From Mangrovimonas yunxiaonensis (GTDB lineage Bacteria > Bacteroidota > Bacteroidia > Flavobacteriales > Flavobacteriaceae), in assembly GCF_000733475.1 (NCBI RefSeq), contig NZ_JPFK01000009.1:1-64000 (forward strand): a stretch of 64,000 bases of DNA. The letters are read 5' to 3'. Below the pieces are notes generated by a model, which was not told where the DNA came from, made no database searches, and worked only from the letters and a program-made list of their open reading frames with translations. Position numbers and translations under genes: made by a program. Shown piece by piece: positions 25,578 through 33,730 of the stretch (position 1 is its first letter; every line of letters starts with the position of its first letter).

Positions 25578-26351
25578 ATGTTTACCCATACCTTCAGAGT
25601 GATTCTTGTTATCTTAACGTTTCAAACCGTTGGGTTTTCGCAACCTGAAGGTATGGTAAACATTAAAGGAAGTCGTTACATCCCCTTATACGGAAGAGAC
25701 TCTACCGTAGTAGAAGTAAAGGATTTCTTAATGGATGCTTATCCTGTTACTAATCAAGAATTTTTAGACTTTTTAAAGAAAAACCCCAAATGGCAGAAAG
25801 CAAACATACTTAAATTGTTTGCCGACGACAATTACCTTCGCCAATATACAAACGATACCGTTTTTAATGCCAGTCCCAATAGCCCGGCAACCTATGTTTC
25901 TTGGTTTGCTGCCAAAGCGTATTGCGAATGCCAAGGCAAAAGATTGCCAACCATAGACGAGTGGGAATATGTAGCCATGGCCGATGAGGTAACTGCCGAT
26001 GCCAGAATAAAACCTTCTTACAACCAAAAAATACTGTCTTGGTACGAAACGCCAAGAACCGATAAAAAAGAAATAGGGAAAACCCCTAAAAATTATTGGG
26101 GCGTTTACGATATGCACGGCCTGGTATGGGAGTGGGCTCTAGATTTTAATTCGGTTTTAATCTCTGGAGAATCCAGAAAGGATGTCGATAAGGACAGCAA
26201 CCTATTTTGTGGTAGTGCCGCCATTGGCGCTACCGATTTAATGAACTACGCCGCTTTTATGCGATATGCCTTTAGAGGAAGTATAAAGGCCAGATTTAGT
26301 ATTAAAAACTTAGGGTTTAGATGTGCCAAGGACGTAGAAACAATTCCTTAA
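25578..26351 (+). CDS. SUMF1/formylglycine-generating-enzyme-fold protein, exported
   Basis: A 257-aa protein with a signal peptide (MFTHTFRVILVILTFQTVGFSQ) followed by an FGE-sulfatase (SUMF1) fold: MVNIKGSRYIPLYG, MDAYPVTNQEFLDFL, AYCECQGKRLPTIDEWEYVA, GLVWEWALDFNS and FRGSIKARFSIKNLGFRCAKD. True formylglycine generation needs a conserved Cys pair near the C-terminus, and none is obvious here, so this is probably not an FGE enzyme. It is 35 nt after nirK and 13 nt before SCO. Members occur next to nirK in other Bacteroidota as far as I recall, and a role in maturation of the nitrite reductase is plausible. Confidence 0.85.
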   Translation: MFTHTFRVILVILTFQTVGFSQPEGMVNIKGSRYIPLYGRDSTVVEVKDFLMDAYPVTNQEFLDFLKKNPKWQKANILKLFADDNYLRQYTNDTVFNASPNSPATYVSWFAAKAYCECQGKRLPTIDEWEYVAMADEVTADARIKPSYNQKILSWYETPRTDKKEIGKTPKNYWGVYDMHGLVWEWALDFNSVLISGESRKDVDKDSNLFCGSAAIGATDLMNYAAFMRYAFRGSIKARFSIKNLGFRCAKDVETIP

Positions 26352-26364
26352 ACCTATAAAAGAA

Positions 26365-27081
26365 ATGAGAATTTTAACCCTACTACTTGTCGTCTTAACA
26401 GCCTTAACATCTTGTAAAGAACGTGGTCAGACCACTGCAGAAGACCTAGCAATTGCCTATGAGTGCCCTATGCACTGCGAAGGCGATAAAACTTACGATA
26501 AGGAAGGCAGCTGCCCTGTTTGTAAAATGGATTTGGTACGTGTAACACCTCCCGCTACAAAAGCAGACCCCGAAGGAACATTTTCCGATATGTCTATCTA
26601 CAACCTGCCTGCAACTTGGACCACCCAAGACGGGAAAGACATCCAGCTAAAGGACCTTCAAGGCGATGTTCTGGTCATGGTTATGATATACACCAGCTGT
26701 AAAGCAGCCTGCCCAAGATTGGTGGCCGATATGCGCAATATTGAAGAGCGCCTAACGGAAGCCTCAAAAGAGCGTGTAAAAATGATTTTTGTAAGCATCG
26801 ATCCAGAAGTAGATACTCCAAAACGTTTAAAAGCTTTCGCCAAAGAGAATTTTATGGATCAAGATCCTTGGCTGTTCTTGCGGTCTTCCGAAGAAAACAC
26901 AAGAGAGTTTGCCGCAGTACTTGCTGTTAGTTACAAAGAGATTTCACCTATAGATTTTTCACACTCAAATATTATAAGTGTCTTTAACCACAAAGGCGAG
27001 CTTGTTTTTCAACAAGAAGGTTTAGGAGTAAATTCAGACAATACGATTAAACATATTAACCAAGCTGTTGAAGCCATGTAA
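26365..27081 (+). CDS. SCO-family copper chaperone with heavy-metal-binding domain
   Basis: Lipoprotein (lipobox Cys17) of 238 aa. Residues 32-58 form a small metal-binding domain with YECPMHC and GSCPVCKMDL, and from about residue 85 a thioredoxin-like SCO1/SenC domain with the copper-binding CxxxC in TSCKAACPR (Cys112, Cys116) and the later His ligand in DFSHSNIISVF. SCO proteins deliver copper or reduce thiols for cuproenzymes; here the likely client is NirK. It is 13 nt after the SUMF1-type gene and 26 nt before the beta-barrel gene. Confidence 0.93.
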   Translation: MRILTLLLVVLTALTSCKERGQTTAEDLAIAYECPMHCEGDKTYDKEGSCPVCKMDLVRVTPPATKADPEGTFSDMSIYNLPATWTTQDGKDIQLKDLQGDVLVMVMIYTSCKAACPRLVADMRNIEERLTEASKERVKMIFVSIDPEVDTPKRLKAFAKENFMDQDPWLFLRSSEENTREFAAVLAVSYKEISPIDFSHSNIISVFNHKGELVFQQEGLGVNSDNTIKHINQAVEAM

Positions 27082-27107
27082 CAGCCCTATAATACCTTTT
27101 TAAAATT

Positions 27108-28367
27108 ATGAAACATTTATTATATGTTGTATTCTTCGGAATACTAACACAAACCGTTCTTGCCCAAGAATTAAATGTAGGTATAGAGTTAAGGCCGCGC
27201 TATGAATTTAGAAACGGCTACAAAACCTTGTTAGACGACACCAATGATGCCGCTTCGTTTGTATCGCAACGCAGTAGGCTAAACCTAGATTTTAAATACG
27301 ACAAACTAACCCTTGTTGTTCGCGCTCAAGATGTTAGGGTTTGGGGCGATGTAGCCACCAACCAAAGCAATGCACACAACGGCATGGCCTTGTTTGAAGG
27401 TTATGCAAAATACCATTTAGACAGCCTTTGGAGCTTTAAGGTAGGACGCCAAGTACTCTCTTACGACAACCAGCGTATTTTAGGCGAAGTTAATTGGGCG
27501 CAACAGGGTAGAAGCCACGATGCTTTTCTGGTCTCTTTTACTTCTAATAAAAAGCACGCCCTAGATATTGGCCTTTCGGTAAGCTCGAATGCCGAAACGC
27601 TTACGAAAAATGCTTATGCCGTTAACAACTATAAAAGCATGCAGTTTTTGTGGTATCAGTACCGTTTTGGAACCTCAAAACTAAGCGCCTTGTTTTTAAA
27701 CAATGGGTTCGAGTTTGAAAATGCAGATCTAGAATTAGAAACCCAGTACACACAAACCTTTGGCGCCTATTATGCGCTTAAACACAACAACTGGTCGGGA
27801 GAACTTTCTGCCTATGGCCAAACTGGCGAACGCAACCAAACAGATATTGCTGCTTGGTACGGCGCCGCAGCCCTAAACTATTCGGTAAACAACACCTGGC
27901 AATTTGGCTTGGGAGGTGAGTACCTTTCTGGTACAGCAACAAACGATACCTCTGGTACAAACAAATCGTTTAATCCGTTGTTTGGAACCAACCACAAGTT
28001 TAATGGGTTTATGGACTATTTTTATGTAGGGAACCATGCCAATAACGTTGGCTTGATAGATGTGTATGCTAATTTTAAATTTAGTAAAAACAAATTAACT
28101 CTAAGCGTTGCGCCACACATGTTCTCTTCGGCAGAAACTGTGTATAATGGTAATGAAAAAATGGCATCTTATCTAGGCACCGAAATAGATGTTGTTGCAA
28201 CCTACAAACTACACAAATTTATTAGTGCCAACTTAGGCTATTCTCAACTTTTTGGTAGCGATACTATGGAAATCCTAAAAGGGGGAAATGCTCAAAGAAC
28301 CCAAAACTGGGCTTGGGCCATGATTACCGTAAAACCGGAAGTTTTTAGCTTTAAAAAAGACCTATAA
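27108..28367 (+). CDS. Outer-membrane beta-barrel, alginate-export-type
   Basis: A 419-aa exported protein with a signal peptide (MKHLLYVVFFGILTQTVLAQ) and alternating hydrophobic strands rich in Tyr, Asn and Phe typical of outer-membrane barrels: NVGIELRPRYEFRNGYKTL, VVRAQDVRVWGDV, WSFKVGRQVLSYDNQRILG. This is the style of alginate-export-family (AlgE-like) or porin-like proteins often seen near denitrification genes. It is the last gene of the nirK operon, ending 7 nt from the convergent hemerythrin gene. Substrate unknown; nitrite or another anion would fit the neighbourhood. Confidence 0.85.
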   Translation: MKHLLYVVFFGILTQTVLAQELNVGIELRPRYEFRNGYKTLLDDTNDAASFVSQRSRLNLDFKYDKLTLVVRAQDVRVWGDVATNQSNAHNGMALFEGYAKYHLDSLWSFKVGRQVLSYDNQRILGEVNWAQQGRSHDAFLVSFTSNKKHALDIGLSVSSNAETLTKNAYAVNNYKSMQFLWYQYRFGTSKLSALFLNNGFEFENADLELETQYTQTFGAYYALKHNNWSGELSAYGQTGERNQTDIAAWYGAAALNYSVNNTWQFGLGGEYLSGTATNDTSGTNKSFNPLFGTNHKFNGFMDYFYVGNHANNVGLIDVYANFKFSKNKLTLSVAPHMFSSAETVYNGNEKMASYLGTEIDVVATYKLHKFISANLGYSQLFGSDTMEILKGGNAQRTQNWAWAMITVKPEVFSFKKDL

Positions 28368-28374
28368 ATTCAGG

Positions 28375-28839
28375 TTATTTCCAGAATTCATCATCTAGAT
28401 TGTCCACAAATTTTTCATCTGGATGATGAATTTTTTCAATATGTTCTAGCTGTTCCTCGGTGGCTATTTTCTGTATTTCTGGAAAAAGCACCCGCTCTTC
28501 AAAACGTATGTGCTGCTCCAGTTCCTCTTCAATTAAACCCAATGATTTTGCAACATTATCGGCATCGTTAAACAAGCGTTTTAACCGTCTGTGTTCTGCT
28601 AAGGCTCGTTTTACTAGGTCGTGGTTGCTATCAAGCAGTGTAAAGATGTGTGCTTCTTCAGTATCAAAATGTGGTATTAAATGGGTGTTGTAAAACCAAT
28701 CGGCATAGGTTTTCATGCGTTCAATTTCAATGTTTTTTTTAAACCCGGCACGTAGCTTCCAGGATAACAACAATCCATGGTGGTGCTCTCTGCTTAAAGG
28801 TTGTAAAGCCTTGTGTCGTTTAAGTGGTTTTGTAGACAT
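28375..28839 (-). CDS. Hemerythrin-domain protein
   Basis: A 154-aa cytosolic four-helix protein with candidate di-iron ligands in LSREHHHGLLLSWKLR, HFDTEEAHIF, LAEHRRLKRLF and HIRFEERVLFPEIQ. Hemerythrin-like proteins bind oxygen or NO or store iron. Its start overlaps the end of the upstream 12-helix gene by 20 nt, so the two are cotranscribed. The neighbourhood suggests NO or O2 sensing or iron delivery. Confidence 0.9.
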   Translation of the reverse strand: MSTKPLKRHKALQPLSREHHHGLLLSWKLRAGFKKNIEIERMKTYADWFYNTHLIPHFDTEEAHIFTLLDSNHDLVKRALAEHRRLKRLFNDADNVAKSLGLIEEELEQHIRFEERVLFPEIQKIATEEQLEHIEKIHHPDEKFVDNLDDEFWK

Positions 28840-30022
28840 TGTTTTTTTGTTTTAAATAGGTTAGTAAAATTAGGGCAATCCCTACTGGAAGGAAGATACT
28901 AAAAATAAACAGCAATTGGTAATAATACGGTAACATACCAATCCCAAAATAAAATAAGCCGCCTTGGTAGGCTAAAAGGATTTCGGTTAAAATAATTCCT
29001 ATAAGAAAACCATACACACCCAAATTAAGAAGCTTTGAAGGTTTGATGGTGTTCGAAAATACAAGGAATGCAAATAAAAACCCGCTAATAACCCCCAGCA
29101 TCATTAAGTGTATAAACCCGATGATAAAATTCTTATGATTGATAAGAGTTTGGGTAAACTGCGGAAAAACTGCAACCATCTGTAATGCCAATTTTAAAAC
29201 AAAACAGCTTAACGAAAATACGTAAAGGGCCTTTATGGTTTTTTGGCGTTTGGTTATAGCTGCCTTAAATGGTTGTTTTATGAGTTTTAAAAAATAAATT
29301 AAGGCGACTAACTGCAAAACGCTCCCCAAAGCATTAATGTAATACAGCGACCAATGGGGTGCAAACCATTGTATGGGTAAGGCCATTGTGCAAATTGTGG
29401 CTGCAATTAATAGCTGTACAAATCTTTTAGAGGTTCTGCTAGGTGCAATGTGCATTTGGTAAAACAATATGGCCATAGTAGCAAACACAAACCAACCGTT
29501 AAACTGAAAGTGCAAAAAGAACTGTATGGCGATTTGGTAAAATGCCGAGGCTTTCCCCATGAGTCCAACTGCTGGCCCTAAACACCAAACGCCAAGGGTG
29601 CTTAATACCATAAAGAGCAAGGCCCAATGAATCATTTTTCTAACTAGTGGGCTGTCGGTTTTTAAGTCTTTCCAAACCCGATAGGCAAATACATAGCTGC
29701 AAAAAATATGCAAAGTAGAAAAGGTAATGGACACAGCCGCATACCCTTGAAAAGGAAAACTACACAACATGCCAATAACGGCAAATTGGGTAACCCAAAA
29801 CAACCGGTTGTAAAAACGTTTCTTCTCTGGAACAAAGTAATGGGTTATCAGGATAAAAAGCATTAAGTATACCCAACCTAACATGGCCACATGCGAATGC
29901 GCATGCACCAAATATCTAAAATTTATGGCTACTGGAGCAATAAATGCCAAACGCAACAGCAGCCCTAAAAGTGCAGCAATTAAAAAATTGATTAAACAAG
30001 TAACAATCAGCTTTTTGGGCAT
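28820..30022 (-). CDS. 12-helix membrane protein, NnrS or heme-copper-oxidase-subunit-I-like
   Basis: A 400-aa protein with twelve predicted membrane helices, the number found in subunit I of heme-copper oxidases and in NnrS. Histidines stand out in helix 2 (YLVHAHSHVAMLGW), helix 6 (FFLHFQFNGWF) and helix 10 (GFIHLMMLG). The paired histidines of helix 7 that bind CuB in oxidases are absent. Two of these helices could bind a heme b as in HCO proteins, but this is inference. The gene lies in the NO island, 155 nt downstream of ric on the same strand and overlapping the hemerythrin gene by 20 nt. An NnrS-like role in resistance to nitrosative stress is the best guess; no catalytic function can be shown. 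Confidence 0.75.
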   Translation of the reverse strand: MPKKLIVTCLINFLIAALLGLLLRLAFIAPVAINFRYLVHAHSHVAMLGWVYLMLFILITHYFVPEKKRFYNRLFWVTQFAVIGMLCSFPFQGYAAVSITFSTLHIFCSYVFAYRVWKDLKTDSPLVRKMIHWALLFMVLSTLGVWCLGPAVGLMGKASAFYQIAIQFFLHFQFNGWFVFATMAILFYQMHIAPSRTSKRFVQLLIAATICTMALPIQWFAPHWSLYYINALGSVLQLVALIYFLKLIKQPFKAAITKRQKTIKALYVFSLSCFVLKLALQMVAVFPQFTQTLINHKNFIIGFIHLMMLGVISGFLFAFLVFSNTIKPSKLLNLGVYGFLIGIILTEILLAYQGGLFYFGIGMLPYYYQLLFIFSIFLPVGIALILLTYLKQKNNVYKTT

Positions 30023-30057
30023 AAAAACCTTCTTTTGTGAGTGTTAAATATAATCAT

Positions 30058-30144
30058 AAAAAAAGAACACCCTTTCTTTAAAAAACATCTCGCTTAATTC
30101 TCTAATGTTAGCATGATTCATTCATTAAAATAGAAAAGGTGTTC
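30058..30144 (-). terminator. Possible terminator after ric
   Basis: On the reverse strand GAACACC (30144-30138) can pair with GGTGTTC (30071-30065), followed by seven T. The loop is long (66 nt), so the call is tentative. Confidence 0.4.
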
Positions 30145-30176
30145 CAACCATAAACATAAAATAAGGGTAAATTAAC

Positions 30177-30914
30177 CTAGTCTTTCAAAAAATGTTTTTC
30201 CATTTTTGCAGCTTTTGGGAATAAAATGTTGTTTTCTAAGTGGATGTGTAAATGCAAATCCTTCTCAAACTCATCAAGCATAGCAAATGTAACTCTGTAT
30301 GTATTGCAAGCATCTGCTGGAGGATTATAGTCGTTTGTTAGTGCTGCAATTTTTCTAAAACGTTCACCTTCATTATCGTGTTCCTCCATCATCATAGCAA
30401 TCGGGTTTTCAACAGTGCCAAAACCTGGTGCCTCAATAGGTTGGCCATCTATAGTAGCCTTAACCATTTTTTTAACAAACGGGAAAAGGATTAGCTCTTC
30501 TTTTTTCATGTGAGCAGCCAACTCGCCAGCCGAAGCGTTAAACAGCTCGTTTATTTCAAACAATTCTGGATGGCGATCGCCGTGCACCTTGCATAATTTG
30601 GCTAAAAATTGTGTTAGTACAGGAACTTTTTCCTCTACATAGCGGTGGTGCTTTTTTTCTATATATTCGGCAAGTAGATCTAAGGGCCAAGATTTGTAAT
30701 CGATGCTTTCTCCGTTTTGCGAGCTCATGGCCGCTTGTAATTGCTCTAGCAATTGGTCGGTATCAATAGCCTTCTTCTCACATACGTCTTCAATAGTTCT
30801 ATGACCTTTGCAACAAAAATCGATGCCATATTTAGAAAATACGGCGGCAGTTCTATAATCTTCTGCAACAAAGCTTCCAATTTGTCTTTTAGCGTTTTCT
30901 TGTACTATTTCCAT
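30177..30914 (-). CDS. ric: Iron-sulfur cluster repair di-iron protein (RIC/YtfE/ScdA)
   Basis: Cytosolic di-iron protein that repairs Fe-S clusters damaged by nitric oxide or oxidants. The 245-aa protein has an N-terminal ScdA-type domain (residues 10-60) with the characteristic Cys pair in FSKYGIDFCCKGH, and a C-terminal hemerythrin-like domain with His/Glu ligands (EKKHHRYVEEKV, HGDRHPEL, HMKKEELILFPF, MMEEHDNEGERF, HLHIHLENNILFP). It is encoded 58 nt downstream of the NsrR-like regulator and shares an upstream motif with nirK, so it is probably NO-regulated. Confidence 0.95.
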   Translation of the reverse strand: MEIVQENAKRQIGSFVAEDYRTAAVFSKYGIDFCCKGHRTIEDVCEKKAIDTDQLLEQLQAAMSSQNGESIDYKSWPLDLLAEYIEKKHHRYVEEKVPVLTQFLAKLCKVHGDRHPELFEINELFNASAGELAAHMKKEELILFPFVKKMVKATIDGQPIEAPGFGTVENPIAMMMEEHDNEGERFRKIAALTNDYNPPADACNTYRVTFAMLDEFEKDLHLHIHLENNILFPKAAKMEKHFLKD

Positions 30915-30931
30915 AATCTGATGTATTATAT

Positions 30932-30947
30932 AGGATGTTTTTATCCT
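30932..30947 (-). promoter_or_regulatory. Candidate operator upstream of ric
   Basis: A perfect AGGAT-N6-ATCCT dyad, 18 nt before the ric start codon. On the reverse strand it reads AGGATAAA-N4-TCCT and shares its AAAC and A flanks with the nirK leader element. Confidence 0.5.
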
Positions 30948-30972
30948 GTTTTTAATTAAATTTTTTTTTGTT

Positions 30973-31407
30973 TTAAATCTTTAAAAATGACAGCCCAGAA
31001 TTAACCTCTAGGGCTAGGGTTTTTAAATTAGTGGTTTCCAATAAGGTTCTTAGTCCGTTTTTAATGGTTACAAATTGATAGTGAACAGGGCAGGGGTGGG
31101 CTTCGCTACAGGCGTGTAACCCAAGGCCACAACGTTTGTAAATTTGGTCGCCATCTATAGCCTTAACAATATCGGCCAATAAAATAACGTCTAAATTTTG
31201 CTTTTCAATTTCAAAGCCACCGTTAATACCTCTTACCGAATTAATAATGTTATGGCGTACTAAAATTTGCAATATTTTAGCGGTAAAGGCTTCTGGAGAA
31301 TCTATATGCTTGGCAATAGCCTTTAAACTAACGCGCCTACCCTCATTAGAGTTTGCTGCAATGTATATTACAGCTCTAATACCATATTCGCACGCTTTAG
31401 AAAACAT
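30973..31407 (-). CDS. Rrf2-family transcriptional regulator, NsrR-like
   Basis: DNA-binding regulator of 144 aa. It has an N-terminal winged helix (SLKAIAKHIDSPEAFTAKILQILVRHNIINSVRGINGGF) and three cysteines, Cys93, Cys100 and Cys106 (RCGLGLHACSEAHPCPVH), the usual Rrf2 Fe-S cluster set; the spacing C-x6-C-x5-C is close to NsrR and IscR. NsrR senses NO through its Fe-S cluster. The gene lies just upstream of ric and close to nirK, which favours an NsrR-type role over IscR. Autoregulation is suggested by a dyad at its promoter. Whether it is NO- or Fe-S-responsive is not proven. Confidence 0.88.
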   Translation of the reverse strand: MFSKACEYGIRAVIYIAANSNEGRRVSLKAIAKHIDSPEAFTAKILQILVRHNIINSVRGINGGFEIEKQNLDVILLADIVKAIDGDQIYKRCGLGLHACSEAHPCPVHYQFVTIKNGLRTLLETTNLKTLALEVNSGLSFLKI

Positions 31408-31427
31408 ATAGTGTTTATTTTATGTGA

Positions 31428-31435
31428 CAAAGTTA
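31428..31435 (-). promoter_or_regulatory. -7 promoter element of the regulator gene
   Basis: On the reverse strand TAACTTTG (exact TAnnTTTG), 20 nt before the start codon of the Rrf2-family gene. Confidence 0.55.
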
Positions 31436-31453
31436 CGCATAAATTTTAAATTG

Positions 31454-31467
31454 AGATAATTTTATCT
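31454..31467. promoter_or_regulatory. Perfect dyad over the -33 region of the regulator promoter
   Basis: AGATAA-TT-TTATCT is a perfect inverted repeat centred about 36 bp upstream of the predicted start. It is A/T-rich like the AGGATAAA motif of ric and nirK, but not identical; it may be an autoregulatory site. Confidence 0.35.
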
Positions 31468-31568
31468 TAATTAAAACCATTTAAAAATAAGTATTGAAAA
31501 TTCTCTCAGAAATGTTATAAAAATCCCGATATTTGCTATTCTTAAAAAATCAAGTAAATACAACTAAC

Positions 31569-31751
31569 ATGGCAATGAATAAAAACACCGTGTTGGCATG
31601 GGCCACATGGATTATGATATTAGTAGGTTTAAGTTTAATCGCTTTAGGGGCATTTCGTTACGACGATGTTGCTGGCTGGGGATTTGCCGCGGTTGGGGTT
31701 GGTTTTTTTGCTGTTGCCTGGGTGTTTAATGCTCTTAAAGGCCGGGTTTAA
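31569..31751 (+). CDS. CAL67264-type small membrane protein
   Basis: A 60-aa protein with two membrane helices (about 8-28 and 37-55) separated by a short charged turn (FRYDDVAGWG). It matches in style the small CAL67264-family proteins that I know from Flavobacteria. The ATG at 31569 is preferred over an in-frame upstream TTG at 31533. It lies 39 nt before ettA. Function unknown. Confidence 0.78.
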   Translation: MAMNKNTVLAWATWIMILVGLSLIALGAFRYDDVAGWGFAAVGVGFFAVAWVFNALKGRV

Positions 31752-31790
31752 ACACAAACAACACATAAATTTTTCACAAAAAATAAGATT

Positions 31791-33482
31791 ATGAGCGACG
31801 ATAAAAAAGTAATTTTTTCAATGTCTGGGGTAACCAAGACATTTCAATCTGCCAATACGCCTGTACTTAAAAATATTTATTTAAGTTTTTTTTATGGCGC
31901 TAAGATAGGGATACTGGGACTTAACGGCTCTGGAAAATCCACCTTGTTAAAAATTATTGCTGGGGTAGACAAAAACTACCAAGGCGATGTGGTGTTTTCG
32001 CCAGGATATTCTGTTGGCTACTTGGAGCAAGAACCCCAATTAGATGATGATAAAACCGTTTTAGAAATTGTAAAAGAAGGAGCCGCCGAAACAGTGGCCA
32101 TTCTTGACGAGTACAATAAAATAAACGACATGTTTGGCTTAGAAGAAGTTTATAGCGACCCCGATAAAATGGAAAAGCTTATGAACAGACAAGCCGAGCT
32201 ACAAGATAAAATAGATGCTTCTAACGCTTGGGAACTAGACACCAAATTAGAAATAGCCATGGATGCGCTGCGTACACCAGAAGGCGATAAGAAAATTGGC
32301 GTGCTTTCTGGAGGTGAACGCCGCCGGGTAGCCCTATGCCGATTGTTACTTCAGGAGCCAGATGTCTTGCTATTAGACGAGCCTACCAACCACCTAGATG
32401 CCGAATCGGTACATTGGCTAGAGCACCATTTAGCACAGTATAAAGGCACTGTAATTGCCGTAACGCACGACCGTTATTTCCTAGACAATGTTGCCGGTTG
32501 GATTTTAGAACTTGATCGCGGAGAAGGCATTCCATGGAAAGGAAACTACTCGTCTTGGTTAGATCAAAAATCCAAGCGTATGGCTCAAGAGCAGAAAGCA
32601 GCATCCAAACGCCAAAAAACTCTGGAACGTGAGTTAGAATGGGTAAGAATGGCACCCAAAGGACGCCAGGCCAAACAAAAAGCACGTTTAAGCAATTACG
32701 ACAAATTAATGAGCCAAGACCAAAAGCAATTGGATGAAAAATTAGAAATCTACATCCCCAACGGTCCACGCTTAGGAACCAATGTTATAGAAGCTAAGGA
32801 TGTAAGCAAAGCGTATGGCGATAAATTATTATATGAAGGTTTAAACTTTAAATTGCCGCAAGCGGGAATTGTAGGGGTTATAGGGCCTAATGGTGCTGGT
32901 AAAACCACTATTTTTAGAATGATTATGGGTGAAGAAACCCCCGATAAAGGCGAATTTATTGTTGGGGAAACGGCAAAAATCGCCTATGTAGACCAAAGTC
33001 ATTCCAACATAGATTCCGAAAAAACTATTTGGCAAAATTTTAGCGACGAACAAGAGCTAGTTATGATGGGAGGCCGACAGGTTAATTCCAGAGCCTATCT
33101 TAGCCGTTTTAACTTCTCTGGTAGCGAGCAAAACAAAAAAGTAAGTCTGCTATCGGGTGGGGAGCGCAACCGCTTGCATTTAGCCATGACCCTTAAAGAA
33201 GAAGGCAACGTGTTACTTTTAGACGAGCCTACCAACGACCTTGATGTAAACACCCTTCGTGCTTTAGAAGAAGGCTTGGAAAACTTTGCCGGTTGTGCCG
33301 TGGTTATTTCGCACGACCGCTGGTTTTTAGATCGTATCTGTACGCATATTCTAGCTTTTGAAGGCGATAGCCAAGTGTATTTCTTTGAAGGTAGTTTTAG
33401 CGATTACGAAGAAAATAAAAAGAAACGTTTAGGGGGCGACATCATGCCAAAACGCATTAAGTACAAAAAACTTATTAGGTAA
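31791..33482 (+). CDS. ettA: Energy-dependent translational throttle protein EttA
   Basis: Cytosolic ABC-F ATPase that binds the ribosomal E site and modulates the first peptide-bond step according to ATP/ADP. The 563-aa protein has two ABC domains (Walker A GLNGSGKST and GPNGAGKTT; signatures LSGGERRRVALCRLLLQ and LSGGERNRLHLAMTLK; Walker B LLLDEPTNHLD and LLLDEPTNDLD) joined by a linker rich in Arg/Lys (about residues 245-305). The length and linker fit EttA rather than Uup or Vga-type ABC-F proteins. A hairpin terminator follows. Confidence 0.95.
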   Translation: MSDDKKVIFSMSGVTKTFQSANTPVLKNIYLSFFYGAKIGILGLNGSGKSTLLKIIAGVDKNYQGDVVFSPGYSVGYLEQEPQLDDDKTVLEIVKEGAAETVAILDEYNKINDMFGLEEVYSDPDKMEKLMNRQAELQDKIDASNAWELDTKLEIAMDALRTPEGDKKIGVLSGGERRRVALCRLLLQEPDVLLLDEPTNHLDAESVHWLEHHLAQYKGTVIAVTHDRYFLDNVAGWILELDRGEGIPWKGNYSSWLDQKSKRMAQEQKAASKRQKTLERELEWVRMAPKGRQAKQKARLSNYDKLMSQDQKQLDEKLEIYIPNGPRLGTNVIEAKDVSKAYGDKLLYEGLNFKLPQAGIVGVIGPNGAGKTTIFRMIMGEETPDKGEFIVGETAKIAYVDQSHSNIDSEKTIWQNFSDEQELVMMGGRQVNSRAYLSRFNFSGSEQNKKVSLLSGGERNRLHLAMTLKEEGNVLLLDEPTNDLDVNTLRALEEGLENFAGCAVVISHDRWFLDRICTHILAFEGDSQVYFFEGSFSDYEENKKKRLGGDIMPKRIKYKKLIR

Positions 33483-33510
33483 CTTTCACAGTTATTTTCT
33501 TAATCCCTTA

Positions 33511-33538
33511 AAGCCAACGTTCTCAACAATGTTGGCTT
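33511..33538 (+). terminator. Terminator of ettA
   Basis: Stem AAGCCAAC/GTTGGCTT (33511-33518 with 33531-33538), followed by a T-rich tail. Confidence 0.7.
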
Positions 33539-33730
33539 CTTTATTGTTAATTACTTTGTAACGCCTAAGTTTTATTTTATTGCTCTAAATAGTATATTAG
33601 CGGTCTATCGCATAACATTTATGCCATATTACCCACAACGTGAAATTTTAACCATTCTGAGGGTTGCCTCGATAAATAAAATAACTTTCAAACCAAAGCC
33701 TTGCATGCTAGCATCAAGGATTTTTATTTT

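Noticed and set aside
33701-33730. Longer start (TTG) for parE
   Set aside because: It adds an atypical N-terminus; the ATG at 33731 gives the normal [30 protein letters not shown]-type beginning.
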